Assembly (NCBI GenBank): GCA_030280995.1
Contig: JASXTE010000011.1
Location: forward strand, 20,200,103 to 20,264,102
Length of the DNA stretch: 64,000 bases
Reading direction: 5' to 3'
DNA from: Hemileia vastatrix
Taxonomy: Eukaryota > Basidiomycota > Pucciniomycetes > Pucciniales > Zaghouaniaceae
Shown here: piece after piece, positions 25,066 through 36,469 of the stretch
Layout of the letters: each line of letters starts with the position of its first letter
Position numbering within the stretch: the first letter of the stretch is position 1
Made by a program: the position numbers and the translations under genes
The notes under the pieces: model-generated
What the model saw: only the letters and a program-made list of their open reading frames with translations
The model's database searches: none
What the model was told of the DNA's origin: nothing

Positions 25066-26295
25066 ATGCCAATTGCTTCCGAAGGATCATTTAACGAGCA
25101 AGCCCTCACTCGGTTGAAGATTTTTACTCCTTTCACAATATTGATATCTCTTTTCGTTAACATTCTGTGTGTGGTTGCGGTGAATCCTGATGGTGAGTCT
25201 TGGAGGTCATAGTTAGAGTTAAACTCTGAAGCATTCATTATCCACTTCTTCGTTTGCAGTCGGGCAGATCAACGGGTGGTATTTCACTCCACTTACTCCC
25301 GCAAAAACTTTGATTGGTTTGTACTGGATTGTAATATTTATTTTACAAATCGGCTATGCAACTCTTGTCGTACTGGGCTCAAAGACAGAAACAAAGCAGA
25401 CAATCGTCAATGCTATGGGGCTAAAATTTGTTTGGGCTGTGGCGCTGTTCACACTATGGCCAATTTTTTGGGTACTTGTTCTTTCCTCCTTCATCTGGAA
25501 TCAGCTGGTTTATTTTGATTAATTAGCTATCATTATATGGCATTCATTATCCGGCTTCATATTTCTTCATCCCTTTCATTATTTTTCATGAACACTGATT
25601 TTTTTGGACAAACGCCATTAACAATGACAGGTCACCAAGTTGATGGTTTTTGCAGAATTAGTCCTCATTCTGTGCTTTCTGCTTTTGTTGCTCATCAATT
25701 ACCAACTGGAAAAAAACTATCCTCCGTGCCGCACTAAACCTCTTGATGTTCTATTCATTCATCTTCCTACAAAAATGTTTCTTTTGATCCTTTGGAATGT
25801 TGACATTTTGCAAAATGGTTGGATTGCTTTGGGATGGTACAAGTACTTGGGTCCAGAGGGTCATCACTCCCGTGGTCAATGGGAAAAAAATCATGATAGT
25901 CATAATTGGGTCAGTTTTCAATTCTCCTCAGTCAGAATGGGGGAATTAACATTGATATAAGTTTGTCTTTCATTTGATTTTAGATTTTGTTCGCTGCAAT
26001 TTTGACAGTTGGAATGATTAACAATATCAAAATATTTACTAGTAAAGATATAATTTGGGCCCTTGCCTCCATCTATGCTCTGGTTGCCATATTGCTTGAG
26101 CATCGTGATTATGTGGCAGAGCCTCAAATAACTGCCCCAGTAATAGTGTTAATCCTACTAAATGCTCTAGCTTTGGTTTCTGGATTTGCTTGGCAACGCT
26201 TTCGCGAATCGATTGCAACTCAAGGTCAAGTTCGTTTGCCTATCCATGAAGACGATCCAGTATTACCAGAAAACTTGGAAGTGGCTTCCTCTTGA
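25066..26295 (+). CDS. Multi-pass membrane protein, DUF1774-like, four exons
   Basis: Exons at 25066-25192, 25260-25507, 25631-25909 and 25984-26295 give 321 residues. The introns are GTGAGT...TTGCAG, GTTTAT...TGACAG and GTCAGT...TTTTAG, and all junctions keep frame. The protein starts MPIASEGSFNEQ. It has about seven or eight hydrophobic segments, including ILISLFVNILCVVAV, LIGLYWIVIFILQIGY, VALFTLWPIFWVLVL, VLILCFLLLLLIN, FAAILTVGMI, IIWALASIYALVAILL and VIVLILLNALALVSGF, and ends in a short acidic tail (HEDDPVLPENLE). The layout resembles the fungal DUF1774 membrane family, whose function is unknown; that name is from memory. The gene has higher GC than its surroundings and no stops, as expected of a live host gene. 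The second donor (GTTTAT) is the weakest splice call. Confidence 0.8.
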
Positions 26296-27685
26296 GAAGA
26301 TTTTATTTCAAGTCATTATCCCACAAGTACTGGTCTTACTGATTTCAGTATGTTCCACATAATTTTATTAGAATTAATTATTGCATTCATATTTGGTTTG
26401 GTTAATTTTTTTGTATTGCAGATATTGTTAGAATAAAAACTGTCACGACGTAAAATTGTTCGTATTATTACCTAAGTTAATCATCAATCTTAACATAAAA
26501 AATGTTACACTGCGGAGCTAAAGAATGAAAAATGCAATGGTCATTTGATTTAGTCCTTCATCCATATTATCTAGACATGTATCCTTGTTCGCTGGCATGT
26601 TGCTAGTCACAAAGAATAAATTTATTTTAACCCTCTTAAAGCACCATTTGCTTTCATTTAAAACATTTTGTCTTATAAAAATGATAAAATATTCAACCCT
26701 ATTTATATGTACAATGATCTTTTTACAGGCGAGCTTTGATATTTCGAATGAAAACAGTGAAAAGGCTAAGTTCTCCTAAATATTTGACTTCTGATATTAT
26801 TTATTATAAGTTTCTCTTTTCTTTAAAATTCAAATCATAGAAAAATCCCTTTATTCCGTATATGATGCTTTTTTTACTATTATGTTTTATGCTATTATTC
26901 TTCACCATAAAACTTAAATTGGCACCTGGCAGAAAGACTTTTTCTTAGACTTTCTTTTTAACTAAAAAGGCGATATGATTTGATCCTACCCAAAGCCAAT
27001 GTGCTGAGTACCAAAATTTTGCAATGTATCACCAGGGGAAATTTTGGGGGAATTTCTCGCTGGAAAGTCCTGCCAATTTTCCCCTGGTGCATGAGATTCA
27101 TGAAAGCATTATATCATCAGTGTTCAAAAAAAAAAGAAAAGAAAAGAAAAGAACTCGCATGAACGATTCAGAAACGCATTTGCTACCGGATGATATCTTT
27201 TTTTTCTTTCCAGTACTTTGAAATGTGTCATGCTTGTTTTAATCTATCCATAGAAAAAATAAGGTTAATTATTTTTTTAAAAAAAACATTATGCATCGCT
27301 GTTGCTCTTAGTGTTATATTTAATCCATCAAACCAAAGCAGCAACATTGTGGTAATAATTCAGGTAGCTGAGAATATGCTTAGAATTTTCAATCCAAGAA
27401 CTACCAAAAGATTCTCAGACTTCTGGATTGATTATTATTTTCTCTCTGCACACATGATTCGACAATTTACAGAGTAAATGTTTAAGAGACAATTATTATT
27501 GCAGTCGAGACAAGAGTGAAATTACAAAAGAGGTTGGGTGATGGTTAACTTGGCAGATTGGATTGGATTGGCATTTCAGTGTCTTGTTAAACCAAAATGC
27601 ATGATGTCACACATCCAAAGTTGGTGCTACTTTTATTCACTTTAAACCTTGGCATCATAACCCACCAATCAAATATTGCAACAGT
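26296..27685 (+). other. Intergenic region between two host genes
   Basis: Probably the 3' flank of the membrane protein gene and the promoter of the next gene. A ~63-bp palindrome at 27031-27093 (CACCAGGGGAAATTTT ... AATTTTCCCCTGGTG) is the only clear structure. Short frames at 26585, 26980 and 27190 have no family features. CCACCAATCAAATATTGC at 27662 contains a CCAAT-like box 24 bp upstream of the next ATG. Confidence 0.5.
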
Positions 27686-28253
27686 ATGAAGAACAAAAAT
27701 AATTCTCATCAACCGTTACCCTTAAAAAAAGCCAAAAAGTCTCACTCTTCTGAACGACCGGTTAATAACACTACTCAATCATCTACTTCTACAAGGAAAC
27801 ATCTCGTTGCAACAAATTCTCTTTCAGACAACGCAGATCCGTTTGTTATCACTCATCATTTGAAGAAATCGTCAATCAGAAATGACTGGAAACCTTTACT
27901 TTCTCCCCATCCTCGTGCTGTGGTAGTCAAACTTTTTGAAGAGGCTGTAACGTTAGTTTCACCCTTGCACTCAGTTACTGGTAGCTGACAGTCTAACTTT
28001 TTTCCACTGAAGAAAATGCTTTAACGGCGAAGAACAAGATAATGAAATTAAGGAGAGTTTAAACCGACTTCAGCGACGAGTTGGGCTACTCTCGGAGAAA
28101 ATGCGAGTTCCACCTTTGAGGTCGGATTATATCCCTCAAGAATCATTTCCTGAGAAAGATGAAGCTAATGAAGGAACAGTCTTGAGTATGGAAGAGTTGG
28201 ACCAGAAAATGAAGAAGGTTCGCGATCTAATTAAGCACGCTAAAGCTGCTTAA
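27686..28253 (+). CDS. Small basic/coiled-coil host protein, two exons
   Basis: Exon 1 is 27686-27951 and exon 2 is 28013-28253, giving 168 residues. The 61-nt intron has donor GTTAGT, branch-like CTAAC and acceptor CACTGAAG. The N-terminal third is Lys/Ser/Thr-rich (MKNKNNSHQPLPLKKAKKSH). Then comes NDWKPLLSPHPRAVVVKLFEEA, and exon 2 has helical heptads (EIKESLNRLQRRVGLLSEK) and a Lys-rich end (MEELDQKMKKVRDLIKHAKAA). The pattern of a helical segment, a coiled coil and an SxxELDxK helix recalls small kinetochore subunits such as Mis14/Nsl1, but I cannot establish this. The gene looks intact. An alternative donor would change only a few residues at the junction. Confidence 0.65.
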
Positions 28254-28714
28254 AACTTTAAAAAAAAAATTACCTTTTCATAAATGAGATCTTTCGACCA
28301 TATTGTACCATTTGTAATATTTCAAAAGATAATATATTGCTTTGTTTGGCTATCTAGTATTTTTATCTTTATTTTAATTGTAGTTGAGAACTAGCACCCT
28401 AGCTCCTCCATTTATCTATCGTTTGTTCCAGGATATTACTATCTTACACCAACCTACCATTTATCTACAGACTTAGGTTTTATATTACTCAACCTAATCA
28501 GGCACAATTGAAGTGATTGAAAAAGACTCACGAGTAAAGATTTGAATCTATTCAGGGTATAAGCACTACTCACATTAGTGGATATCAATGTAAGGATTCT
28601 ATGTAAAATCCTACAACATTTTCAAGAAATTTTTGTGGGAAATTGCTGCTTGGAATTGTGACAAAACATGGGGATTTATGGAAAGATATATCAAATTTAA
28701 CATAAAGTCCATAC
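28254..28714. other. Intergenic
   Basis: 3' flank of the preceding gene and AT-rich spacer up to the AAT duplication of element A. Nothing else recognised. Confidence 0.5.
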
Positions 28715-28899
28715 AATAGGGGGTGTCAGTTCTGGCAAATCCGCACTTTCTCAACCAAAAGTGCTGATTTCACCATCAAGTCCCATTTCACTGATTTGTC
28801 AGCATCATCCCATTCATACGCAGCACTCCGCAGCATAACACTTCATAACTCAAAACATCGTACATCACTTACATCTTCATATCATATCATATAAGAGTT

Positions 28900-29526
28900 A
28901 TGCCTTCCTCACTTTCAAATCGTGATAAATTACATAAAGCAATGACTTTCATGGCTCTTGAACTGCTCTTGGACTCTGATTGCAATTCTGATTCTGATCT
29001 AGAAGAAGATTTTGTCTTTTTATCAAAAATGGCCACGAAACGTTACCTTCTTCCCAGAAAGCCTCAAGTACTTCATACCCCCAAGTATACCATCCAAACA
29101 CTTCTTAAACTATCTACACCCAGTTTTAGACAGCTGTTCAGGACTTCTCAGGAATGTTTCCTTAAATTGCTTGAGCTTATTCAGGATCATCCCATATTTC
29201 ACAATAATTCTCAAAAAGAACAACAACATCCTTCAATTCAATTGGCCATCACACTATGTCATTTGGGTTCAAATGGTAATGGAGCCGCTTTGAAATGTTT
29301 AGAAAATGTCTTTGATTTAGGGTATGGTTCAGTTAACACTTATACCAAACAATGTATCACTGCCATCAACTCCTTGTAATCTCAACTTCTCACCTGGCCA
29401 ACAAAAGAAGAGCGACTTGAATCATCTCAGGTTATGCAAGCAGAGGGCTTCCCAGGATGTATTGGTTTTGTTGATGGTACTGCTATTCCTTTGAGCCAGA
29501 AACCTGCTCAAGGTGGAAACAATTAC
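28900..29526 (+). pseudogene. HARBI1-like transposase, truncated after exon 1 (element A)
   Basis: Starts MPSSLSNRDKLHKAMTF and follows the B transposase closely, including the acidic SDSDLEEDF stretch, the helix-turn-helix-like KYTIQTLLKLSTPSF region, the LGSNGNGAA motif and GCIGFVDGTAIPLSQ with the first catalytic Asp. One in-frame TAA (29377-29379) replaces the Glu of NSLESQLL. After NNYF (about 29526) homology to B stops and the sequence runs into the block preceding the oxygenase, so exon 2 with the other two catalytic residues is missing. Confidence 0.9.
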
Positions 29527-30076
29527 TTTCACATTCTCGTCAAAAATTTTCACCAAAATATTTACAAGTCAAAAAAATTCTATATCTGTTTTAAAAAATT
29601 GGCAATACTCTCCCCTGCATTTTATTGAAGCAAGGGGTGGATATCACCAAAATTTTTCTAAGTCATCAATTTCACATGTCAGATTTGAAAATTTGGCAAT
29701 ACCCCCCCCCTGCATTTTATTGAAGTAAGTGGTGGAAGTCATCTAAATTTAATATAATTATGTAAATTATTAAATAAATATCTAATATATATCACTTTCC
29801 CTAGTTTAAAGTAATGACAATCCCCCAAGCCAAAATGCAGACCAAGTCTAGAAACAAAAGTTTGGGACTTTCCACAGGTATAGGCTAGAGGAACCCCATG
29901 AAACAAATAAATGTTATCATGATTACCATTTATACAACACAAGGTCGTGGGCCCATTACTTTAGTTGAGGAAATTGATACATAAAAAATATTTATTAAAA
30001 ATTTATGAAAAAATATAAAATTTTTAATGACAACTCTAATCCCCATAATTTTTGGATCTAAATAAAGTTTTTTAAA

Positions 30077-30655
30077 TCAATTAACTTTACCTTCTTTCTT
30101 TACCTTATTGATTCTTTGAATCAACTTATGACTGATTTGAAATGAGCAACCAAAATGTGTTAAATCTTGACAGGATTCCAAACCAGGAGGAGCTTTGGTT
30201 GTTTGATGATTATCCTTAGAAGAATTCCAAATAGTTTTGATGATACCATTTCCCAAACCAAAATCAATGATGCACCGGTGGTCTGGAAAATATAAACCAT
30301 GTCATTTGATTTTAGCTGGAGATGGTATTGGTTGGCCAGTAATCGGTTTGATATATGAGAATATACCAAAAGTAAGAAAATTGGTGTCCTTGGTATCGGT
30401 GTGAATTTTATTGTGAAATCCAGAATGAGTGATAATAACATTAGAAAATAAAAGATATTTGTGGCTGATATCTTCCCATTCGGAGTCACACCGATTCGGT
30501 ATTCCAACTTTGGTTGCAAGTTCATGATTTTTTTCAAATGCTTTATTACAGTGCTTTTTGAGTCAAAGAGCAAGAAAAGAGTTAAAGGAAGGTAGAGTGT
30601 CCCATAAGCAAAAATCTTCATCTTTTTGAGCTTTAGTGATATTCTTGAGCAACGA
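30077..30655 (-). pseudogene. Tet/JBP-like 2OG-Fe(II) oxygenase, two stops (element A)
   Basis: Read on the minus strand, the segment gives LLKNITKAQKDEDFCLWDTL, FNSFLAL, KAFEKNHELATKVGIP, then the core FHNKIHTDTKD (HxD), FGIFSYIKPITGQ, YFPDHRCIIDFGLGNG, DNHQTTKAPP (distal His) and LTHFGCSFQISHKL. Two in-frame TGA codons break it, after FLAL and after PAKIK. It is longer than the C copy because it keeps the N-terminal helical region, which also matches Tet-like oxygenases of rusts as I recall them. The block order is the same in C and D. It converges on the transposase. Not functional here. Confidence 0.75.
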
Positions 30656-30767
30656 ATACATGCCTATATAATTGAAATGCCTAGATAATAATCATATAAG
30701 AGTTTCAGAATCCTTATCCTCTAAATATGCAATATAAAAATGTGAAATAAGACAAGTGAAATTTGGA

Positions 30768-31090
30768 AAAAAGGCTCAGCTTCAAAGGTCAAAATCTCAG
30801 CAACCACTGAACCTAATTCAAACCTGTTTGAGGGAAATGAAAGATATGCTTTAGTAGAATCTTCAGTTAAAGGACATGTGATATAAATAAACCTAACCCT
30901 AATTTGTTACATAAAAAAATGAAATAAAAATTTAAATTGGGAAAAAAAAGGCTCAACTTTAACGGTCAATATCTCAGCAACCACTGAATCAAATTCAAAT
31001 CTGTTTAGGGGAAATGAAAGGTAGCCTACAGGAGAATCTTCAGTAAAAAGAACATTAGATTTGAATAAACCTAACCCTAGTTTCGAGTCT
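30768..31090. repeat. Two tandem ~170-bp repeats inside element A
   Basis: GGAAAAAAGGCTCA, AATCTCAGCAACCACTGAA, AGAATCTTCAGT and AATAAACCTAACCCTA each occur twice, about 170 bp apart. A single diverged copy lies at 39950-40095 in element D, so the duplication happened within the A lineage. Confidence 0.75.
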
Positions 31091-32341
31091 GATTTTCAAA
31101 ATTTTACAAAAACTTGAAAAGTGGTAATGAAGATGAGATCAAAAGGAGTTTTATAAGTTCACTGTTATCCAGATAAGAGTCATACATATATTTAAGTATG
31201 AAGTTTTCATAAAAGGAATGAGATATCATATAGGCATGAAAAAAAGGAGATGAAACTTACCTTGATTGAAAAGTAGGAAAAATAGAGTGAGAAAGATTGA
31301 TGTTGGAATTGTGGGGAAATTGAATATGGAGTAAGTGAAATGCATAAAGAATGTGCAATGTATGTGTTTCAATGAAATGGAGCCAAAAAAAAGTGAAATA
31401 AGGGAAAGGGGGATAATGACCATGCCAAGGAGGGATGAAGAGTAGAGTGATGGAGCTAAAAAAGAAAGTAAAGAGGGAGAGAAAAAAAAGGTTAATTATA
31501 CCATTGAAATCCAAAATAACCACTTACAAAAAAAATTTAGTTAAAAAAAATAAAATAAACAGAAAAAAACAAAAAAAATATAATAGTAATCAAAAAATCA
31601 AAAAAAAGAATAAAGTGACTTACCTGGAGAGATGAGATGACAAAATGAATGAAACCAAATTGTTTGAGGGATGTTGGAGGAGAATAGGAAAAGGATATGA
31701 GGGATGAATGAAAAAAAAAATCACTGACAAAATATGCGATTTCAGAAAATATGCGATTTCATGTTGAGCTGGTGAAAGAAAACCAATGAGCCATCCAAAA
31801 AAAAAAATTTCACCGTAAATTCCAAAAAAAAAATGAATATGCAACAAACCAAAATACCAACCCAAGTGAATGAAGTACACAAAGAGGACATTTGGAGAGT
31901 ACAAAATGGTATGGGAAAGAAAGGGATAATGTGGCCAACATGTGGTTTTGAAAAAAAAATCACGAAAAAAGTGCTGATTTGAGGTCAGAACTGACACCCA
32001 TAGAAAAAAGATTAAGAAGTAGAAGAAATAAGTAAAAAAGAATGTAAACATGCCTGGTCAAAATATTGAAAATGTCAGGAAGGGGTGTGTGCCGAGGATT
32101 GATGGGTAGGTAGCGAGGAAGGTCAGTGTGTCACATGTGACAGGGATGGGGTAAGAAAGGAAGGGATGTTTTGTGGCCAAAATGTGGTTGTGAAAAAAAA
32201 CGGGAAAAAAGTGCTGATTTGAGGTCATAACTGACACCCTTTTTTGAAATAAGTGACTTTTTTGCAAAATTTAAGTGCTGATTTGGTTTGAAATCCGCAC
32301 TTAAGTTAAGTGCGGATTTGCCAGAACTGACACCCCCTAAT

Positions 32342-32979
32342 TTATTGGTGGTATTTCCAATAGTCATTGGCATGATGGCTATAAAAGTAGAGCTGTGATC
32401 TATGCCGTCCCCAAGTCCTGCATAAACTAGGATTTTGGAGTGGTATTACAATAAAATCACAATTTTGGCGTCAAATTTACAAAGCAGTAAAGGACAACTT
32501 TGATACTCATTCTTAAGGGGTATCAACGTTAAGAAATGCCTCTTTTCAAATTCAATGGAGAATTTTGGACTTTTGCCTAGTTATTTGTCAAATTTACAAA
32601 ATCTATCAGCACTGCAACTAATAGATTTTAGGATTGAATTCCACATCAAATCCTGTGATATGTGCAATGCTGGAACCATTAAGGGGTATGAAATTAAGGA
32701 ATCTTCCAATATTGAAATGCAATTTTTTACCGCCAAAAAAAATACAGACTCAGCCTTAATTACCATTATAAAGGGTTTTTTGGTGCAAGACATGCCAAAT
32801 ATGAAAAAATAATCATGGCTGATTGTGTCAGCCAAGGTATCCCCGGGACTGAGTAATTCTTATGTTTAAAATAAGATAACCTTAATTGCATTAAAGTTAT
32901 AAGTTAAATATATGGTTATTAAACTATTATATGGACTTATATTAGTTTAAATAGCTTATCTATACACCCATAATACTTA
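32342..32979. other. Intergenic
   Basis: Two overlapping opposite-strand frames at 32555-32835 show no family features. No gene is supported between element A and the next MITE. Confidence 0.4.
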
Positions 32980-32982
32980 TTA

Positions 32983-34076
32983 GAGCATGTACAATCATGC
33001 ATAAAAAATTACATTAGCAAATGTCACGCAACATTAAAAAATTAGGCTAACTGGCCTTTTTCCACAGTCACACAAATTAGTATTCATTTTGCCTCTGCTA
33101 ATTGGCACTAAATGTGAAGTTCTGCAGCAGTGCAACATTAACTCTTTATGTCTCATGCTCTTTTGCCTACTGTCATGCAATATCTACTCTTCATGCATAT
33201 TGCATCTTATACAAAGTGTCCAAAAATGGAGTTTGAATTAAAGCATATTGAATTATATTTCAGTGCACACAATCATGGAATTTTTTTTCACAATTATGCA
33301 AAAGATATTGAGTTAATCCTACCTCACATGCAATCAATCAAATAGCTAATGGAATTCAGCTATTCTTCTTGCCAAATCACATCAATCCAACTAAATTTGA
33401 CCAGATACAGGACCTCACATTGTCTTTTATGCATTTGGAGTCACATATCCATTTTCTTTGATTGAAGATGCTGTGAAAATTGAATGGTGAGCTAATCTGA
33501 TTCAGCATTGGCTTGATATTGACTGAGATATGGCTATATCAGTGCCACATGAGCTTTTCTGTCAATAATGACCATATCTTACTCAATTTCGCTCCGATTT
33601 TGAATCTGACTAGCTCTATGGGTTCAGAATAATAAAATGTGTACCCTTCCAAAGTCTTGAGACAAATTCAGTCACATTTTAAGCAATCTAATTGCTTAAA
33701 AAATCTGAATAAGTTATGGAACATGTTGAAACTTAATTTTGTGCCTGCTGATTATGTTGTAGGCATAGTATTGAAAACAAAAGAAGTAGAGATTAATTTG
33801 AGTTAAAATAAGGGTGAGTCAGAGACATACAGAAAGTAACATAAAGAACATAAATGAGAACAAAAAAGGGATAAAAAACACATAAGAACCTTATGTCTTG
33901 TGGTTTTAAGATCATATAGTGCTCAATTATCCTCCATTATTGTCAATTATGCATTTTGTATTTATAAAGAAATTTTTTTGATGAACATTAGCACAAGTGA
34001 TGATTGGAGCAAAAATGGCAAATTAATGCAATAAATTGAAAAATTGGGCTAAATTAATGTACAATTGTACATGCTC
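32983..34076. mobile_element. PIF/Harbinger-type non-autonomous element, TTA duplication
   Basis: The ends GAGCATGTACAAT and ATTGTACATGCTC are inverted repeats flanked by TTA at 32980-32982 and 34077-34079, the classic PIF/Harbinger signature. The 1.1-kb interior has no significant reading frame. The GAGCAT terminus matches the element at 45412-52331, whose transposase family may mobilise it. Confidence 0.85.
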
Positions 34077-34084
34077 TTAAAGTG

Positions 34085-34990
34085 CTAGTGTGGTAATAAT
34101 ATACTTTAGTGATATTAAGTAATTAGACACATACATAAGCTTATATGTATGTATAAACTCCATATTCAGTGAAATATGCAGTTATACTATGCATATATTG
34201 GACTATATGCAGGTTTAACCCTTTAAATAGCCTATATGCTATATTTTTCTACTTATTTTAGGTCATATGCAAGTATTCAATGGATTCATCACACCTGCAC
34301 AAGCATACACTTCTTTTACATATGCATATATCTAGTTTGGACAACTTAATCTGCTTCCTTCAATGGATTTTCATGGATTTATGGGTTGGGATATGATTAA
34401 TGGGTCAATGTGGAGGCTTGGGAATTTTACTGGGTGCTTGGAAACTTATTTTGTTTCCTTTATATCTTTTGGGTTTCATATTATTCTCTTTGGATGAGTT
34501 ATTTTATTTGTTTCCTTAATGGTATATGCGTTTATCTGTTTCTTCTATTTATGGTATAGTTGTATGATATCATTAGTTGTGATGGAGGGCAAAAATTGAA
34601 GGTCTGGGTAATAAAAATTCTTGAAGTGGACACCATGGGGAGGTGATGAGCCCTCACAGTGCTGTGAATTCCAGGGATAGCAGTGGAATCATTTGGACTG
34701 AGGGTCTGTGCACTCCAGTGGATTTTGGTATAAGTAAAGGGGGATTTGGCCAGTTATTGGACATCAATTACTTTCTACACATCAATTAAACAATTATTAT
34801 TGTATAAAAATATATTTTAAAGCCCTTATAAATTGATTTTATCTTTATACTAGCTATAACTATATTTTATTAGTCTATTTTCCACCACTAGCATGCACCA
34901 ATCCAAATATTGTGAGTTAACAATTGAGTATAACAGTTTTATTAGTTTTTTCCTAAGGTTTAATCCATAATTCATTTATTATTAAGTAGT
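34085..34990 (+). repeat. Dispersed repeat, inverted partner at 63150-64000
   Basis: About 900 bp align, with many indels, to the reverse complement of the window's last ~850 bases. Shared words include GGATTTATGGGTTGGGA, GAGTGCACAGACC in reverse, CACAGTGCTGTAATT-like, AATATGCAGT and TCAGTGAAATATGCAG. Copy 2 runs off the window. The length and the absence of coding frames suggest an old non-coding repeat, SINE/MITE or solo LTR. Confidence 0.6.
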
Positions 34991-35111
34991 CTGACCATTA
35001 ATATTTACTATTAAATCCTACTTATTGACTAGCATACACAAACAGATTAAATGGAAAAAAATGGGAATTTTAAATAGAAGATTTCTAAATTTGATACCTC
35101 TTATTAGGGGG

Positions 35112-36048
35112 TACAGCTATGTCACAAAAGTTTGGTGGTTTTTTCAAAAAAAATTCACTAATTTTTTACACACAGCTGCTACTTTTAACCCCTGCCATGA
35201 AATCCTGCATTCAACCCAATTTGCCTTCCAAACTATAGTTTTACAATTCAGTTTCCATGTTCCTCCATGTATAGTTTTTTCATTCATTACATAATTGTTT
35301 CATGCATGCCTATCACTGCTAAAGGAGATAGCCAGCAGGACCAAAGGAAAGGAAATAAGATCAGGTGAGGTCGGGAAGGGGAGAGACAGAAAGACCAAAG
35401 AAAAGGAAATAAGATCAGGTGAGGTGGAGAAGGAGATAGCCAGTGAGACCAAAGGAAATGAAATCAGATTGGGTGAGGTGGAGAAGGAGATAGCCATCAA
35501 GACCAAAGAAAAGTAAATCAGATTGGGTGAGGTGGGGAAGGAGATAGCCAGCAAGACCAAAGGAAATTAAGTCAGATTGGGTGAGGTGAGGAATAAAATA
35601 ATAATAGAATGAGCAGAGGAAAAAAAAAGAAAAGAAAAGAGTGAGGGGTAAAAATAGGAGAAAATAGTAAAGCAAAAAAAGTGGGGTAAGCTACTCACAT
35701 TCCTGTAGGGGGTGGTCAGTGGGCCAATTTATGGTTGGGAAATATTTATTAGTGTAAGCTACTCACATGCCTGTAGGGGGAAGTTAGTGGCCCTAGTTGT
35801 GGTTGGGAAAGATGCAGAGTGGGGTAAGTAGTGTATGGGTTTAGCAGTAATAGGCATGCATGTAAGACTGATTTAATTAATGAAAAAAATATACAAGGGA
35901 GGAGCATGGAAACTGAATTGTAAGATTCTAACTTGAAAGCCAAATTGGGCTGAATGTGGGGTGTTGTGGAAGGGGAAAAAAGTAGCAGCTGTGTGTGAAA
36001 AGTAGATTTTTTTTTCAAAAACCACCAATATTTTGTGACATAGCTGTA
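35112..36048. mobile_element. Foldback element with ~200-bp inverted arms
   Basis: The left arm starts TACAGCTATGTCACAAAA and the right arm ends TTTTGTGACATAGCTGTA. Inverted similarity continues for about 200 bp (CACACAGCTGCTACTTTT, GTTTCCATG, ATGCATGCCTAT). The centre holds a minisatellite (separate entry) and two ~75-bp GTAAGCTACTCACAT repeats. Target duplication is not clear. Confidence 0.8.
35325..35595 (+). repeat. Purine-rich minisatellite, ~57-bp unit, about five copies
   Basis: Units read approximately GAGATAGCCAGCAAGACCAAAG followed by GAAATNAGATNNGGTGAGGTGGGGAAG. Divergence between units is a few bases. The array is open in several frames, which produces low-complexity frames on both strands. 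Confidence 0.9.
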
Positions 36049-36469
36049 TCAACATTAGTGGATCCATAATTAAATTAATTGAAGATAAATATCCTCATAT
36101 CCCAATTTTTTTCCATAATTATTTTTGAAAATAATTGGGTTATTAGACATTTTATGTCTCAATTTTCACCTCTTATCTGAAATTTTTATCCTAAATTCTT
36201 CATAACCACATCTTGGACAACTTCATAAATGTGTCATCTTCCCTACCTTTCTGTGCACATCCATCCTGTCTATCTCTTCCATCCATTCATATCTCTCTCA
36301 ATCTCATCTTCTTATTTCTGCTCCTTTTCATCATCAAATATCTTAATAGGCTTTGCTGTCACATCTTCTCAAAGAAATCCTTCCCCTACTTGTTATTCAA
36401 ATCCAACTACTCCCTATTCCCCCTGCTCAGCTAAGAAACCAAAGACCATTTGACTAAAAAAGGATGATC

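Larger units (their letters stand above)
28718..32338 (+). mobile_element. Harbinger-like element A, 3.6 kb, AAT target duplication
   Basis: The inverted termini begin AGGGGGTGTCAGTTCTGGCA and continue with AATCCGCACTT. AAT is present at 28715-28717 and 32339-32341. Subterminal copies of AAGTGCGGATTT and AAGTGCTGATTT recur at both ends. The left part encodes a transposase first exon nearly identical to that of element B. The right part encodes a Tet-like oxygenase pseudogene on the opposite strand, then long A/T-rich sequence. A second GTCAGTTCTGACCTC block at about 31970-31999 shows internal duplication of the right end. The element lacks transposase exon 2 and so is non-autonomous. Confidence 0.93.

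Noticed and set aside
31226..32373. Several Phe-rich minus-strand frames in element A
   Set aside because: They come from A-rich plus-strand runs; none matches between A, B and D at protein level.
35300..35675. Frames with SFSTSPNLISFPLV-type repeats, and a possible CRISPR-like array
   Set aside because: These are translations of the 57-bp minisatellite. Units are contiguous and diverged without unique spacers, so it is not a CRISPR array.
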